Origin: CAIKBL01 sp964555355 | Lineage (GTDB): Bacteria > Pseudomonadota > Gammaproteobacteria > Ga0077536 | Reading direction: 5' to 3' | Assembly: GCA_964555355.1 (NCBI GenBank) | Contig: CAZKRY010000001.1 | Span: 186,001 to 250,000, forward strand | DNA length: 64,000 bases | Part shown: positions 33,431 through 42,908 of the stretch, piece by piece | Position numbering within the stretch: position 1 is the first letter of the stretch | How the letters are laid out: each line of letters starts with the position of its first letter | Notes under the pieces: generated by a model | Seen by the model: only the letters and a program-made list of their open reading frames with translations | Databases searched by the model: none | Told to the model about the DNA's origin: nothing | Made by a program: the position numbers and the translations under genes

Positions 33431-34759
33431 ATGAATCCGTTGTTTATCGAAGGGGCCGCCGCCGATGTCGCGGCGGAGATGGCGAGCCTCGCGAAGCAAG
33501 CCGGTTTCGCGGCGGCGGTCGCGTTAAACGCCGGCGAAGGTTTGTCCGTCAGTGTGCGCAACGGTGAAGTGGAAACGCTGGAGCACCATCGCGATAAAGT
33601 CCTCACGGTGACCGTTTTCGCGGGACAACGCAAAGGAACCGCGACCACGACCGATCTGTCGCGCGCCTCGCTCGATCAAACGCTGCAGGCCGCGGCGCAT
33701 ATCGCCGCCGTGGCGGAGCCAGATCCCTACGCAGGTTTACTCGAGCCCGAGTATCTCGCCCGCGAGATCCCTGCGCTCGATCTCGATCATCCATGGGTTT
33801 TGCCCGCGGATGAGGCGATTACGCTTGCGCTTGCGTGTGAAAACGCGGCGCGTGAGGCACACCCCGATGTCCAGCAAGTGGATGAAGCCGGCGTCAGCCA
33901 CTACCGCGGCGTGCGCGCCTATGCGGATACGCAGGGTTTCGCCAGTGGTTTTTTAGCGACCCGCCATGGACTCAATTGCGTGGTGGTCGGTGCGCGCGAC
34001 GGCGCATTACAGCGAGGCTATTGGTATAGCGTCGCGCGACATGCGGACGCGCTCGACAAGCCCGCCGCGGTCGGCCAAGCAGCGACTGCCCGTGCGATTG
34101 CGAAACTCGGGGCGCGCAAACTCACGACACGCAAGGCGCCGGTGTTGTTCGAGGCCCGGCTCGCGCCGGGATTTATCGGCCATATGGTGAGTGCGGTATC
34201 AGGCGGTGCGCTGTACCGCGACGCGACGTTTCTGCGTAACTCAGCGGGTACTCAAGTGTTGCCTAGTTTTGTGGATATCGATGAGTTACCGCATCTGCCA
34301 CGCGGACTCGGTAGTGCGCCGTTCGACAGCGAAGGGGCGGCAACCGCCAAGCGTAAATTTGTCGAGCAAGGCGTGTTAACGGGCTATGTTCTCGATAGCT
34401 ACAGCGCGCGCCGTCTCAAATTGAAACCCACCGGCAACGCCGGCGGCATTCACAATCTGCACGTGTCGACGCAGGGCGAAGATTTCAACGCACTTATCAA
34501 AAGAATGCATCGCGGGTTGATTGTGACCGATCTGATGGGTCACGGCTTGAACTTAATGACCGGCGATTACTCGCGCGGCGCGAGCGGCCTATGGGTGGAA
34601 GACGGTGCGATTGCCTATCCGGTTGAAGAAATCACCATTGCCGGCAATCTGCGTGATTTGCTGTTACGCATCGTCGCCATCGGCAACGACTTTGAAACGC
34701 GCAGCACTATTCGGACCGGATCCATCTTGATTGAAGAGATGACGATAGCGGGGGCTTAA
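33431..34759 (+). CDS. pmbA: Metalloprotease PmbA (TldE)
   Basis: A 442-residue TldD/TldE-family protein. With TldD it forms a heterodimeric protease that matures microcin B17 and degrades CcdA; TldE itself lacks the HExxxH zinc motif, as here. Visible signatures are LSVSVRNGEVETLEHHRDK, DADPYAGL-like, and the C-terminal DLMGHGLN, GDYSRGASGLWVEDG and IAGNL blocks. The ATG at 33431 is chosen: a TACAAT -10-like box at 33394-33399 lies just upstream and the longer frame has no conserved residues. TldD is not in this window. Confidence 0.92.
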   Translation: MNPLFIEGAAADVAAEMASLAKQAGFAAAVALNAGEGLSVSVRNGEVETLEHHRDKVLTVTVFAGQRKGTATTTDLSRASLDQTLQAAAHIAAVAEPDPYAGLLEPEYLAREIPALDLDHPWVLPADEAITLALACENAAREAHPDVQQVDEAGVSHYRGVRAYADTQGFASGFLATRHGLNCVVVGARDGALQRGYWYSVARHADALDKPAAVGQAATARAIAKLGARKLTTRKAPVLFEARLAPGFIGHMVSAVSGGALYRDATFLRNSAGTQVLPSFVDIDELPHLPRGLGSAPFDSEGAATAKRKFVEQGVLTGYVLDSYSARRLKLKPTGNAGGIHNLHVSTQGEDFNALIKRMHRGLIVTDLMGHGLNLMTGDYSRGASGLWVEDGAIAYPVEEITIAGNLRDLLLRIVAIGNDFETRSTIRTGSILIEEMTIAGA

Positions 34760-34770
34760 ACCAAAGCGCT

Positions 34771-34938
34771 GTTTCGTATTCTCGGCTAGTGGACACCCTC
34801 CGGCCGCGCTGCGGATGAGTCGCTTGGGGACACGCCACGAGTACATCCCTGTAGGCTCGCGAAAATACATCCTGTATTTTCACGGTCCCCAAGCCACTCA
34901 TCCGCATCCCGGCCTTGCATTCGTGGAGAAATCGAGAC
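34771..34938. repeat. Structured dispersed repeat, copy 1
   Basis: A nested palindrome fills the gap between the convergent pmbA and sthA genes. The outer stem is GTTTCG (34771-34776) with CGAGAC (34933-34938); the middle arms at 34811-34831 and 34885-34905 are nearly complementary over 21 bases; the core has two small hairpins, TACATCCCTGTA and AAAATACATCCTGTATTTT. The core and the flanking CCGGCCGCGCT / ATCCCGGCC blocks are almost the same as in copy 2 (53327-53498), whereas the arms differ in sequence. No open frame or transposase is present. Confidence 0.85.
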
Positions 34939-34954
34939 CCCAGGCCTAGCAACT

Positions 34955-36340
34955 TCACATCCGGTTATACGCATCCAAGGCGGCAATCTTGTAGGCTTCC
35001 GCCAAGGTAGGGTAATTGAAGGTGGCATTGACGAAGAACTCGAGTTTACCGCCGAGCGCCAATACCGACTGCCCAATATGAATGAGTTCGGTAGCGCCTT
35101 CGCCAACGATATGCGCCCCCAACAACCGATGGTCCTCTAGGTGAAAAAGCAGTTTCAACAAACCTTCACGCAAGCCTAGGATTTGGCCGCGCGAAGTTTC
35201 GCGAAAGCGCGCGATGCCGCTCTCGTACGGAATTTTCTCGGCTTTGAGCTCTTCCTCGCTTTTGCCGACCACGCTCATTTCCGGCACGGCGTAAATGCCG
35301 AACGGAAACACGCTGTATTCCTCGCGCAACGACGGCCCACCAAATGCATGACAAGCCGCGCGGCGACCTTGTTCCGCCGAGGTCGAGGCGAGCGCGGGGA
35401 ACCCAATGACATCACCCGCGGCATAGATATGCGGTACCGCCGTGCGGCCATTGTTGTCGACCGTCAGACGACCGCGCTCGTCAGGGGTCAAACCCGCATG
35501 CTCAAGCCCGATCTGATCGGTATTCGATACCCGGCCAGAGGCAAACAAGACCATGTCGGCGCGCACGCACTTTCCGCTCTTCAAGCGTACTTTGACGTTT
35601 TGTTCGTCGATCGACTCAACCGAATCGACGATCTCGCCGAGCCGTATCGATACCCCGCGATCACGCAGATGATGCGTGAATTCGGCGACGATTTCGCGAT
35701 CAAGAAAATTCAAAATGTCTTCGCGCCCGTCGAGCAGGGTCACGTGCATATCGAGCGCGCTTAGGATTGATGCGTACTCCACGCCGATCACCCCGGCGCC
35801 CACCACCACGATACTGCGCGGCAGGTCTGTCATGCGCAGAATTTGATCGCTATCAACGACATTGATGCCGTCAAACGGAATATTCGCCGGGCGAACCGGG
35901 CGGGAACCGGTCGCAATCAGAATTTTTTCACCTTCGACCATTCGCACGGTTTCGTCGTCGGCGTCGATCCTGATTTGATGCGGACTCGCGAAACTGGCAC
36001 GACCGGCGATGGTCTTTACATGATTCCGATGTAACTTGTGTTGAATAGTTTCGATTTCGTTGCGCACCGTCACTTCGAGCCGCTGCATGAGATCAGCCGC
36101 CGTCACCCGTTCTTTCACGCGATAACTACGGCCGTAAAACCCGCGTTGGCGCCAGCCGCTTAAGTAGAGCACGGCCTCGCGCAGCGTTTTGCTGGGAATG
36201 GTTCCGGTGTGCAGACACGAGCCACCTATCGAGAACATCTGTTCGACCAGCAACACGGAACGGCCCAGTTTGGCGGCTTGGATGGCGCCGCGCTGGCCGG
36301 CTGGTCCACTGCCCAGCACGATGAGGTCGTATTTTTCCAC
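34955..36340 (-). CDS. sthA: Soluble pyridine nucleotide transhydrogenase
   Basis: A 461-residue FAD flavoprotein that exchanges hydride between NADPH and NAD, usually turning excess NADPH to NADH. It has the FAD fingerprint GSGPAGQRGA, the NAD(P) fingerprint GAGVIGVEYASIL, and the FAD motif IYAAGDVIGFPALAS. The dihydrolipoamide-dehydrogenase disulfide is broken: the motif reads CLHTGTIPSK, with the second Cys replaced by Thr, the hallmark of SthA. The start codon is GTG at 36340, after AGGGA. It faces pmbA across repeat copy 1. The 248-base gap to moxR on the other side is AT-richer and probably holds both promoters; no clear boxes are called. Confidence 0.92.
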   Translation of the reverse strand: MEKYDLIVLGSGPAGQRGAIQAAKLGRSVLLVEQMFSIGGSCLHTGTIPSKTLREAVLYLSGWRQRGFYGRSYRVKERVTAADLMQRLEVTVRNEIETIQHKLHRNHVKTIAGRASFASPHQIRIDADDETVRMVEGEKILIATGSRPVRPANIPFDGINVVDSDQILRMTDLPRSIVVVGAGVIGVEYASILSALDMHVTLLDGREDILNFLDREIVAEFTHHLRDRGVSIRLGEIVDSVESIDEQNVKVRLKSGKCVRADMVLFASGRVSNTDQIGLEHAGLTPDERGRLTVDNNGRTAVPHIYAAGDVIGFPALASTSAEQGRRAACHAFGGPSLREEYSVFPFGIYAVPEMSVVGKSEEELKAEKIPYESGIARFRETSRGQILGLREGLLKLLFHLEDHRLLGAHIVGEGATELIHIGQSVLALGGKLEFFVNATFNYPTLAEAYKIAALDAYNRM

Positions 36341-36588
36341 GGCTAGTCCCTACTGTTTATGAAGAAACACGCTAAATCACCGGTCAAATCGAGTTTTTTG
36401 CGACCGGCTCGGCACTGCGACTGCTTGTTTAAGTGAAGTATCCTCACTCATGATGCCCATCGCTAACTCATCCCGCTTGCGAAGAGCTGCGCCCGGGCGG
36501 CTGCTCCTTGTTAAAGCAAACAGAATAGCGGCGGATACTAGGTTAACTTAATTGCTAGATTGATTAGCCAACCTACGAGGGAGTCCGG

Positions 36589-37533
36589 ATGAATCTCACA
36601 AGCCTAAAGCCGCGTGCGGCGGCGGATAATCCCCTCGACCGTTTGCTTTTGGCCGCGAATCAAGTGGTGCTGGGCAAACCCGAAGCCTTGAGGCTTGCGG
36701 TCACCTGTCTAATTGCCGGCGGCCATTTGCTCGTGGAAGACCGGCCGGGAGTCGGTAAAACCACCTTGGCGCAAACTTTGGCGCGTTTGTCGGGGTTGTC
36801 GTTTCAGCGGATCCAATTTACGAGCGATTTGTTGCCCGCCGACGTGCTCGGTGCCGCGATCTATCGCCGTGAAACGCAGACCTTCGAACTGCACAAGGGT
36901 CCGGTGTTTACGCAAGTGTTGTTGGCCGATGAGATTAATCGCGCTACCCCACGCACGCAGAGCGCCTTACTCGAAGCGATGGAAGAGCGGCAAGTGAGTC
37001 TTGATGGACAATCACATCCGTTACCAACGCCGTTTTTTGTCATCGCAACCCAAAATCCTTTGGAACAGGTGGGCACTTATCCATTGCCGGAATCGCAGTT
37101 GGACCGTTTTCTCATGCGCATTTCGCTTGGGTACCCGGGGCAGGCGGCCGAGCGTGAGTTGTTGCGTGGCCAAGATCGACGTGCGTTATTGGCACTACAG
37201 GAACCCATCTTGAACACCGACAGCTTTAGCGCCTTGCAGCAGCACGTGGCGAGCGTGCACGTAGCCGACGCATTGCTCGATTATTTGCAGGCGGTGCTCC
37301 ATTTCACACGACAACAGTCCGAATTTCTGTACGGGCTGTCGCCGCGCGCGGGCCTCGCGCTGTTGCAGGCGGCCAAGGCTTGGGCCGTTCTTGCTGGCCG
37401 CCCCCATTGCATGCCGGAAGATTTACAAGCGGTGCTCCCAAGCGTAGCGGCGCATCGCTTGCAAACGCGCGACGGCGGGCCGGTCGATCCAGCCGCTATT
37501 CACAAGCTTATCGCGGCGGTGCCGGTGCCGTGA
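36589..37533 (+). CDS. MoxR family AAA+ ATPase
   Basis: A 314-residue MoxR-proper ATPase with Walker A GVGKTT (about residues 54-59), Walker B VLLADEINRA, and sensor motifs in FFVIATQNPLEQVGTYPLPESQLDRF, the signature of this subfamily. Such proteins assemble or activate metal-dependent or envelope enzymes. It is first of three overlapping genes, moxR-DUF58-tgpA, an arrangement conserved in many gammaproteobacteria. The ATG follows GAGGGAG. Confidence 0.93.
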   Translation: MNLTSLKPRAAADNPLDRLLLAANQVVLGKPEALRLAVTCLIAGGHLLVEDRPGVGKTTLAQTLARLSGLSFQRIQFTSDLLPADVLGAAIYRRETQTFELHKGPVFTQVLLADEINRATPRTQSALLEAMEERQVSLDGQSHPLPTPFFVIATQNPLEQVGTYPLPESQLDRFLMRISLGYPGQAAERELLRGQDRRALLALQEPILNTDSFSALQQHVASVHVADALLDYLQAVLHFTRQQSEFLYGLSPRAGLALLQAAKAWAVLAGRPHCMPEDLQAVLPSVAAHRLQTRDGGPVDPAAIHKLIAAVPVP

Positions 37534-38516
37534 CGGATGGTGAATTGGCGTCCCCTGCGGCGCTTCTTTCCACCGCCCGCGAGTTGAATTGGCGACGGGT
37601 GTATATCTTTCCGACGCGCCACGGCTTCACGCTCGGTGCGTTGTTACTCGTGATCTTGCTTGGCGCCATCAACTACGACAACGCCCTCGCATATCTGCTG
37701 TGCTTTCTGCTCGGTGGCTTGTTTTTGATCGCGATGCTGCACACCTATGCGAACCTCGCTGGCCTCAAAATTGGTCACGTGCATGTCGAACCCGTCTTCG
37801 CGGGCGAGCCTGCCGAGTTTGAGGTGCGGTTGGTAGAGCAAGATGGGCGGCCGCGCTTTCACCTTCATCTCGGGCGCTTAACGCCGGGACCTCACGCCTG
37901 GTGGAAGCGCACGCCGACGCAAGCCACCGATCATGTTGCTCGACTCACCGCCGATTCCGTATTCACACTCAGCATAGCGACCACCAAACGGGGTCGACTA
38001 CCGTTGCGCCGACTACGCTTGCACAGCGTTTTCCCATTAGGTGTTTTGACCACTGGGGCATATCTCGATACGAGCGCGAACTGCCTCGTCTATCCGGCAC
38101 CACGCGGCGTGCTACCGTTGCCATTTGGCGCCGGACAAGGTCACAGTGACGAACATGGGCAAGGTTTGGGCGCGGATGAGTTTGAATCCTTGAAGCCCTA
38201 CCGCGCAGGTGATTCTTTACGCGCTGTGGCGTGGCCGGCGTTTGCGCGGCAGGGCGAGTTGCTGGTGAAACATTTTCAAGGTCGCGGCGGCGCTACCCTT
38301 GGCCTTACTTGGGAGGCGGTGCAATCCTTGCCGGATACCGAAGCGCGTCTCGCGCAACTCGCACAATGGGTGTTGCACGCCGAAAGGTCAGGCATGGCGT
38401 ATTCGTTATCGATCCCGGGTTGTGAACTACCGAGCGGTCGAGGCGCCGCGCAACGTACGCGTGCACTCGAAGCGCTCGCGCTCTTTTCTCCGTACGAGCA
38501 TGCCCGTACTCGATAA
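37530..38516 (+). CDS. DUF58 domain membrane protein
   Basis: A 328-residue protein with two membrane helices near the N-terminus (about residues 28-48 and 52-72) and a C-terminal DUF58 region whose signature D-E-F-E-S-L-K-P-Y-R-x-G-D-x-x-R-x-V-x-W is seen here. DUF58 is a VWA-like fold often paired with MoxR. The start is the GTG at 37530, overlapping the moxR stop as GTGA; the open frame reaches further upstream but that part is antisense-like shadow of moxR. It overlaps tgpA by 17 bases. Confidence 0.88.
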   Translation: MTDGELASPAALLSTARELNWRRVYIFPTRHGFTLGALLLVILLGAINYDNALAYLLCFLLGGLFLIAMLHTYANLAGLKIGHVHVEPVFAGEPAEFEVRLVEQDGRPRFHLHLGRLTPGPHAWWKRTPTQATDHVARLTADSVFTLSIATTKRGRLPLRRLRLHSVFPLGVLTTGAYLDTSANCLVYPAPRGVLPLPFGAGQGHSDEHGQGLGADEFESLKPYRAGDSLRAVAWPAFARQGELLVKHFQGRGGATLGLTWEAVQSLPDTEARLAQLAQWVLHAERSGMAYSLSIPGCELPSGRGAAQRTRALEALALFSPYEHARTR

Positions 38517-40482
38517 AACTTCATTATGGTGGTGCGTCACGGGCATGGTGCTCGCGCTCGCGCCGCATGCCGCGCGCTTTTCGCCCGGGGTACTCGCCTG
38601 TTTCGGCGCGCTCGCCGCATGGCGGTTGTTAGGTGCCTACGACAAGCTACCGCTGCCGGATCGCGCGCACCTCGTTTTGTGGTGGCTGAAGCAGCTGCTG
38701 GCGATCGTGGCCTTCGTCGCCATCTACGTCAGTTATCGCGGACAGATCGGACGCGATGCCGGGGTCGCACTGCTGACCGCGCTGCTTGGCCTCAAGCTCC
38801 TCGAACTCGATAACGAACGCGACTTCTACCTCGTCACGTTTCTTACGTATTTTTTGGTGGTTACCAATTTCTTCTATTCGCAGAGCGTGCCGACCGCGCT
38901 CTACATGCTGGGTATCGTAATTGTCGTCACGGCAAGTTTGATCCGCTTTAACACGCCGCATCCAATTGTCTCCACCGCCTTTTGTCTCAAGCTTGCGGCG
39001 CGGATGGTGCTGCAAGCAACGCCGGTGATGGTGCTGGCGTTTTTGCTATTCCCGCGCTTGCCCGGACCTCTGTGGGGATTGCCGCAAGACGCCTACGGCG
39101 CCGTCACTGGTTTAAGCGATTCAATGTCCATTGGTCACATCACGGCGCTCGGCACCTCGGATGAAATCGCCTTTCGCGCGAAATTTGACGGCAATGTGCC
39201 GCGCGCGGCTGACCTGTATTGGCGCGGGCCGGTGTTATGGGAGACGGACGGTCGCACGTGGCGTGGCGGTAATGCCGGGATGGGCGAATTTCATCCGGTC
39301 GTTGCCCGTGGCCCGATCTATCGTTACGAGGTGCTGCTCGAACCCACCGGCGAGCGCTGGATATTAGGGCTCGATGCCGTCACGCACAGTGGCCGCGAAG
39401 CTGTTACGCGCGCGGATTACTCGTTGTACGCCCGCGCGCCGATCAAAAAACGGCTGCGCTACCGATTGGAATCGACCACGCGTTTCATGCTGAATTCGAT
39501 CACGCCGGCCGAGCGGCAAGCTGCGCTGCGCTTGCCGAACAATGCGCACCCACAGGCGCGTGCGCTCGCGCAAGCGTGGCTTCGCACGGCGTCCAAGCCG
39601 GAAGACATCGTCAAGCAAGCGCTCAATCATTTCCGCACGCAAGGCTTTGTGTACACGCTGCTACCGCCGGCGTTGCCGGGTGACGCCATCGATCAATTCT
39701 TGTTCGACAGCAAGGCGGGATTTTGTGAACACTACGCCGCAAGCTTTGTTGTGCTGATGCGCGCCGCCGGCATTCCGGCGCGCGTGGTAACTGGGTATCA
39801 AGGCGGCGAGTTCAACGATATCAGCGATTATTTGATCGTCCGGCAGCGTGACGCGCACGCGTGGGCGGAAGTGTTCTTAGACAACGCCGGCTGGGTTCGC
39901 GTCGATCCCACTTCCGCGGTGGCGCCGGCACGTCTGTCGCTCGGCATCGAGTCCTGGAGTCCGCGCCGATCCCCAATCTTGGGACTCGCGCGCGACTCCG
40001 CCGCGGTGTTTGCGATGCAACGCGTAGCGGCATTGTGGGATGCGATGAATTATGAATGGTCGCAGTGGGTGTTGGGTTATTCGCCGCAACGCCAGTTCGA
40101 TTTCCTTGCAAGCCTCGGGCTCGATGAGTTAGACGAGGGCGACATGATGATGTTGTTGACCGGTACGGTGGCCGGACTAATGCTTCTCGTCGGGCTCGCA
40201 ACATTGCGCGCGCGAAGCATGCCGAGCGACCCGCTGGTGCGCTGGTATGCGCGATATTGCGCATCCCTCGCGCGCATAAGTCTGCCACGCGCGGCGCACG
40301 AAGGCCCCCTCGATTATGCCGCGCGCGTGGCCGCGACCCGGCCGGATCTCGCGTCAGAGGTCGAGCACATCACCAAGCTTTATACGGCGTTGCGCTATAC
40401 CGACACGCGGATCGATCCGGAGTTACTGAAGAAGGCGGTGAGGAATTTCGCGCCACATCGCGCGGTTCGAGTCGCCGATTAA
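38500..40482 (+). CDS. tgpA: Transglutaminase-like membrane protein TgpA (DUF3488/DUF4129)
   Basis: A 660-residue inner-membrane protein with six or so N-terminal helices (DUF3488), a periplasmic transglutaminase-like domain, one more helix (about 580-600) and a C-terminal DUF4129 tail. The cysteine-protease-like triad is Cys409 (GFCEHYAASF), His453 (DAHAWAEV) and Asp469 (VRVDPTS), close to Cys404/His448/Asp464 recalled for essential P. aeruginosa TgpA. The substrate is unknown. It is the last gene of the moxR-DUF58-tgpA operon; the 143 bases after it have only a weak GGCCGG/CCGGCC hairpin. Confidence 0.9.
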   Translation: MPVLDKTSLWWCVTGMVLALAPHAARFSPGVLACFGALAAWRLLGAYDKLPLPDRAHLVLWWLKQLLAIVAFVAIYVSYRGQIGRDAGVALLTALLGLKLLELDNERDFYLVTFLTYFLVVTNFFYSQSVPTALYMLGIVIVVTASLIRFNTPHPIVSTAFCLKLAARMVLQATPVMVLAFLLFPRLPGPLWGLPQDAYGAVTGLSDSMSIGHITALGTSDEIAFRAKFDGNVPRAADLYWRGPVLWETDGRTWRGGNAGMGEFHPVVARGPIYRYEVLLEPTGERWILGLDAVTHSGREAVTRADYSLYARAPIKKRLRYRLESTTRFMLNSITPAERQAALRLPNNAHPQARALAQAWLRTASKPEDIVKQALNHFRTQGFVYTLLPPALPGDAIDQFLFDSKAGFCEHYAASFVVLMRAAGIPARVVTGYQGGEFNDISDYLIVRQRDAHAWAEVFLDNAGWVRVDPTSAVAPARLSLGIESWSPRRSPILGLARDSAAVFAMQRVAALWDAMNYEWSQWVLGYSPQRQFDFLASLGLDELDEGDMMMLLTGTVAGLMLLVGLATLRARSMPSDPLVRWYARYCASLARISLPRAAHEGPLDYAARVAATRPDLASEVEHITKLYTALRYTDTRIDPELLKKAVRNFAPHRAVRVAD

Positions 40483-40625
40483 ATCGACGGCCGGTAATTC
40501 TCGAGGTGGCGCCGGCCTTAGCCACTCAACGTATTTTTTGCAGGCGTCGCCGCCATCCGACTAGACCCTCCAAAGCCGGCATGTTCCAATGCGAACATCG
40601 GGTTCACGGGTAGGGGAAGTTAGCC

Positions 40626-41489
40626 ATGAAACCACCGGTTTTTCGCTACGTCCGCGCATATAGCGTGGAGGACGCGTCGCGTGTGTTGGCGGAAGAAGGT
40701 GAGGACGCCAAAGTATTAGCCGGTGGCCAGAGCCTGGTGCCGATGCTTAATTTCCGCATGAGCCACCCGTCGGCCCTTATCGATATCAATCGAATCTCAA
40801 CGCTCAGCCATCTCGATATCACCGACGGATATTTACGCATCGGCGCCCTTACCCGTCACCATGCCGTTGAAATGTCAAAGTTGGTGGGCGCGCGCTTTCC
40901 GCTGATCGCTGCCGCGGCCAAACATGTCGCGCACGTTACCATTAGGAATCGTGGCACCTTCGGCGGCAGTCTCGCGCATCACGATCCGGCCGCCGAATGG
41001 CCGCTCGTCACGCGGTTGTTCGACGGCAAGTTGACGCTGCAAAGCGCCCGAGGCACTCGCGAAGTCGAGGCGAGTGATTTCTTTAAGAGCTATCTTACGA
41101 CGGCGATTGCGCCGGATGAGCTATTGACGGAAATCCGGTTACGCGAACCCGCGGCCGGCACCGGCTGGGGGTTCGAGGAAATGAGCCGGCGGCTTGGCGA
41201 CTTCGCCCTCGCGGCCGTCGGCGTGTTGTTGTGCGTAAGGAACAGTTCGATTACCGACGCGAAGATTGCACTCGCGGGCGTTGGCGGCACACCCTTGCGT
41301 GCCACTGCCGCCGAAAATGCGCTGCGGGGACAAGCGCCGACGGAGGAAAATTTTCGTGCCGCGGGCGAACTTGCCGCGAGTCATTGCGAGCCCCCGACGG
41401 ATATCCACGCCACCGCCGAGCTCCGCCGCCACTTAGTCAGCGTGCTGACGCGGCGCGCGCTCACCGCTGCCGCCCAACGCGCGTCATAA
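40626..41489 (+). CDS. coxM: FAD-binding medium subunit, CO dehydrogenase/xanthine dehydrogenase family
   Basis: A 287-residue FAD subunit of molybdenum hydroxylases. The two FAD motifs are AGGQSLVPMLNFR and TIRNRGTFGGSLAHHDPAAE. In CoxMSL enzymes it passes electrons from the iron-sulfur subunit to the quinone pool. It is followed by the 2Fe-2S subunit and CoxD/CoxE-like proteins, but no molybdenum-binding large subunit is present, so naming it a carbon monoxide dehydrogenase would be unsafe; coxM is used only as the family symbol. Confidence 0.85.
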   Translation: MKPPVFRYVRAYSVEDASRVLAEEGEDAKVLAGGQSLVPMLNFRMSHPSALIDINRISTLSHLDITDGYLRIGALTRHHAVEMSKLVGARFPLIAAAAKHVAHVTIRNRGTFGGSLAHHDPAAEWPLVTRLFDGKLTLQSARGTREVEASDFFKSYLTTAIAPDELLTEIRLREPAAGTGWGFEEMSRRLGDFALAAVGVLLCVRNSSITDAKIALAGVGGTPLRATAAENALRGQAPTEENFRAAGELAASHCEPPTDIHATAELRRHLVSVLTRRALTAAAQRAS

Positions 41490-41506
41490 CTTGGAAGGTC
41501 ACTCCC

Positions 41507-41992
41507 ATGAGTCAAGCATCACCCAATTCGCATCCCATCAAAGTTACCGTCAACGGCGTGGTGCACGAGAAAATCGTCGAGGCGCGCCGTTTGCTCGGCG
41601 ATTTTCTGCGCGACGACTTAGGCTTGAAAAGCATTCACTTCGGATGCGAACACGGGGTGTGCGGGGCCTGTACCGTGCATTTGGACGGCGTAAGCGTGCG
41701 TTCTTGTTTAACCTTCGCGGTGCAAGCGGACGGTTGCGAAGTCACCACCGTCGAGAGCCTCGGCACGGTAGATAATCTGCACCCGCTGCAGCATTCATTT
41801 CGCGAACACCATGCATTGCAGTGCGGGTACTGCACGCCAGGTATGTTGATGACGGTACTCGACCTCAAGCAAAAATATCCACTCGCCAGCGAAGCCGAAA
41901 TCCGCGACGGGATCTCCGGCAATCTCTGCCGTTGTACCGGCTATCAAAACATCGTCACCGCCGTGCAGGAATGGCTTAAAACCAATGCATGA
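41507..41992 (+). CDS. coxS: 2Fe-2S small subunit, CO dehydrogenase/xanthine dehydrogenase family
   Basis: A 161-residue protein with both iron-sulfur sites of the family: the plant-ferredoxin-type N-terminal cluster (CEHGVCGAC then a fourth Cys in VRSCL) and the helical C-terminal cluster (CGYC then CRCTGYQNI). It starts at the ATG at 41507 after GGAAGG, 17 bases past coxM. A longer frame exists upstream but overlaps coxM. Next, after only 43 bases, comes a coxD-like gene, where coxL is normally found first. Confidence 0.9.
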   Translation: MSQASPNSHPIKVTVNGVVHEKIVEARRLLGDFLRDDLGLKSIHFGCEHGVCGACTVHLDGVSVRSCLTFAVQADGCEVTTVESLGTVDNLHPLQHSFREHHALQCGYCTPGMLMTVLDLKQKYPLASEAEIRDGISGNLCRCTGYQNIVTAVQEWLKTNA

Positions 41993-42035
41993 GACGCCGC
42001 CGATGCCGTTTAGAGTCGGCGACTAATCTTACCGC

Positions 42036-42908
42036 ATGCACGAAGTCACCGAGATCGAGGCGCTGCTCAAAGCAGCCGGGTACGTCAGCGATCAAGAGAT
42101 TGCGACCGCGTTATTTCTCGCCATCAAACTCAAACGCCCGCTGTTGATTGAAGGTCATGCGGGGGTGGGCAAAACGGAAATCGCCAAAGTGTTGGCGCGC
42201 GCGCTCGAGACGGAACTCATCCGCCTGCAATGCTACGAAGGTTTGGATGCAAGCGCCGCGCTCTACGAGTGGAATTACGCCAAGCAGATTCTACGCATTC
42301 GTTTAGACGAACAAGCCGCCAGTGCCGGGACCACGGAGAGTGCACTCTTTAGCGAGGCTTATCTGCTCGAACGCCCGCTACTCCGGGCGCTCCGCCAAGC
42401 GCGGGCGCCTGTGTTGCTGATCGACGAGATCGATCGCGCGGATGAAGCGTTCGAGGCCTTCTTGCTCGAAGTCCTGGCCGAGTATCAAGTGAGTATTCCG
42501 GAACTTGGTACGATTCGCGCGCAGCACCCACCGTATGTGGTTTTGACTTCTAACCGCACGCGCGAACTCGGCGAGGCGTTGCGTCGCCGTTGCCTTTATT
42601 TGTGGATTGACTATCCGTCGCTCGCGAAAGAACTCGACATCGTACGCGCCAAGCTCCCCGCGATCGGCTCTGCGCTCGCAACTCAACTCTGCGAATTCAT
42701 GCAGCAGGTGCGGACGTTGGATCTCGATAAACGGCCCGGGGTCGCGGAGACCCTCGATTGGGCTGCGGCGCTGTGCGAACTTCATGCCGATTACTTGAGC
42801 ACCGAGCTACTGCAAGCAACACTCGGTTGTGTGGCCAAGACGCGGCGCGATTCGCAAGTGCTGCGGCGTGACATGCCGGCGTGGATGGCCGCGAAGCTCA
42901 ACCGGTGA
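42036..42908 (+). CDS. coxD: CoxD-like MoxR AAA+ ATPase
   Basis: A 290-residue AAA+ protein with Walker A GHAGVGKTEIAK (about 39-50) and Walker B VLLIDEIDRADEAFE. CoxD-type ATPases remodel the apo-enzyme for sulfuration and copper insertion at the Mo-Cu site of aerobic CO dehydrogenase. Its presence right after coxS and before a CoxE-like VWA gene supports a maturation role for a molybdenum hydroxylase, even though the client large subunit is not encoded here. Confidence 0.85.
   Translation: MHEVTEIEALLKAAGYVSDQEIATALFLAIKLKRPLLIEGHAGVGKTEIAKVLARALETELIRLQCYEGLDASAALYEWNYAKQILRIRLDEQAASAGTTESALFSEAYLLERPLLRALRQARAPVLLIDEIDRADEAFEAFLLEVLAEYQVSIPELGTIRAQHPPYVVLTSNRTRELGEALRRRCLYLWIDYPSLAKELDIVRAKLPAIGSALATQLCEFMQQVRTLDLDKRPGVAETLDWAAALCELHADYLSTELLQATLGCVAKTRRDSQVLRRDMPAWMAAKLNR

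Noticed and set aside
34771..34938. Insertion sequence or MITE
   Set aside because: No transposase, no target-site duplication visible, and the arms differ between copies, unlike copies of one transposon.
34955..36340. Dihydrolipoamide dehydrogenase
   Set aside because: The second active-site cysteine is Thr (CLHTGT), which fits SthA and excludes a disulfide oxidoreductase.
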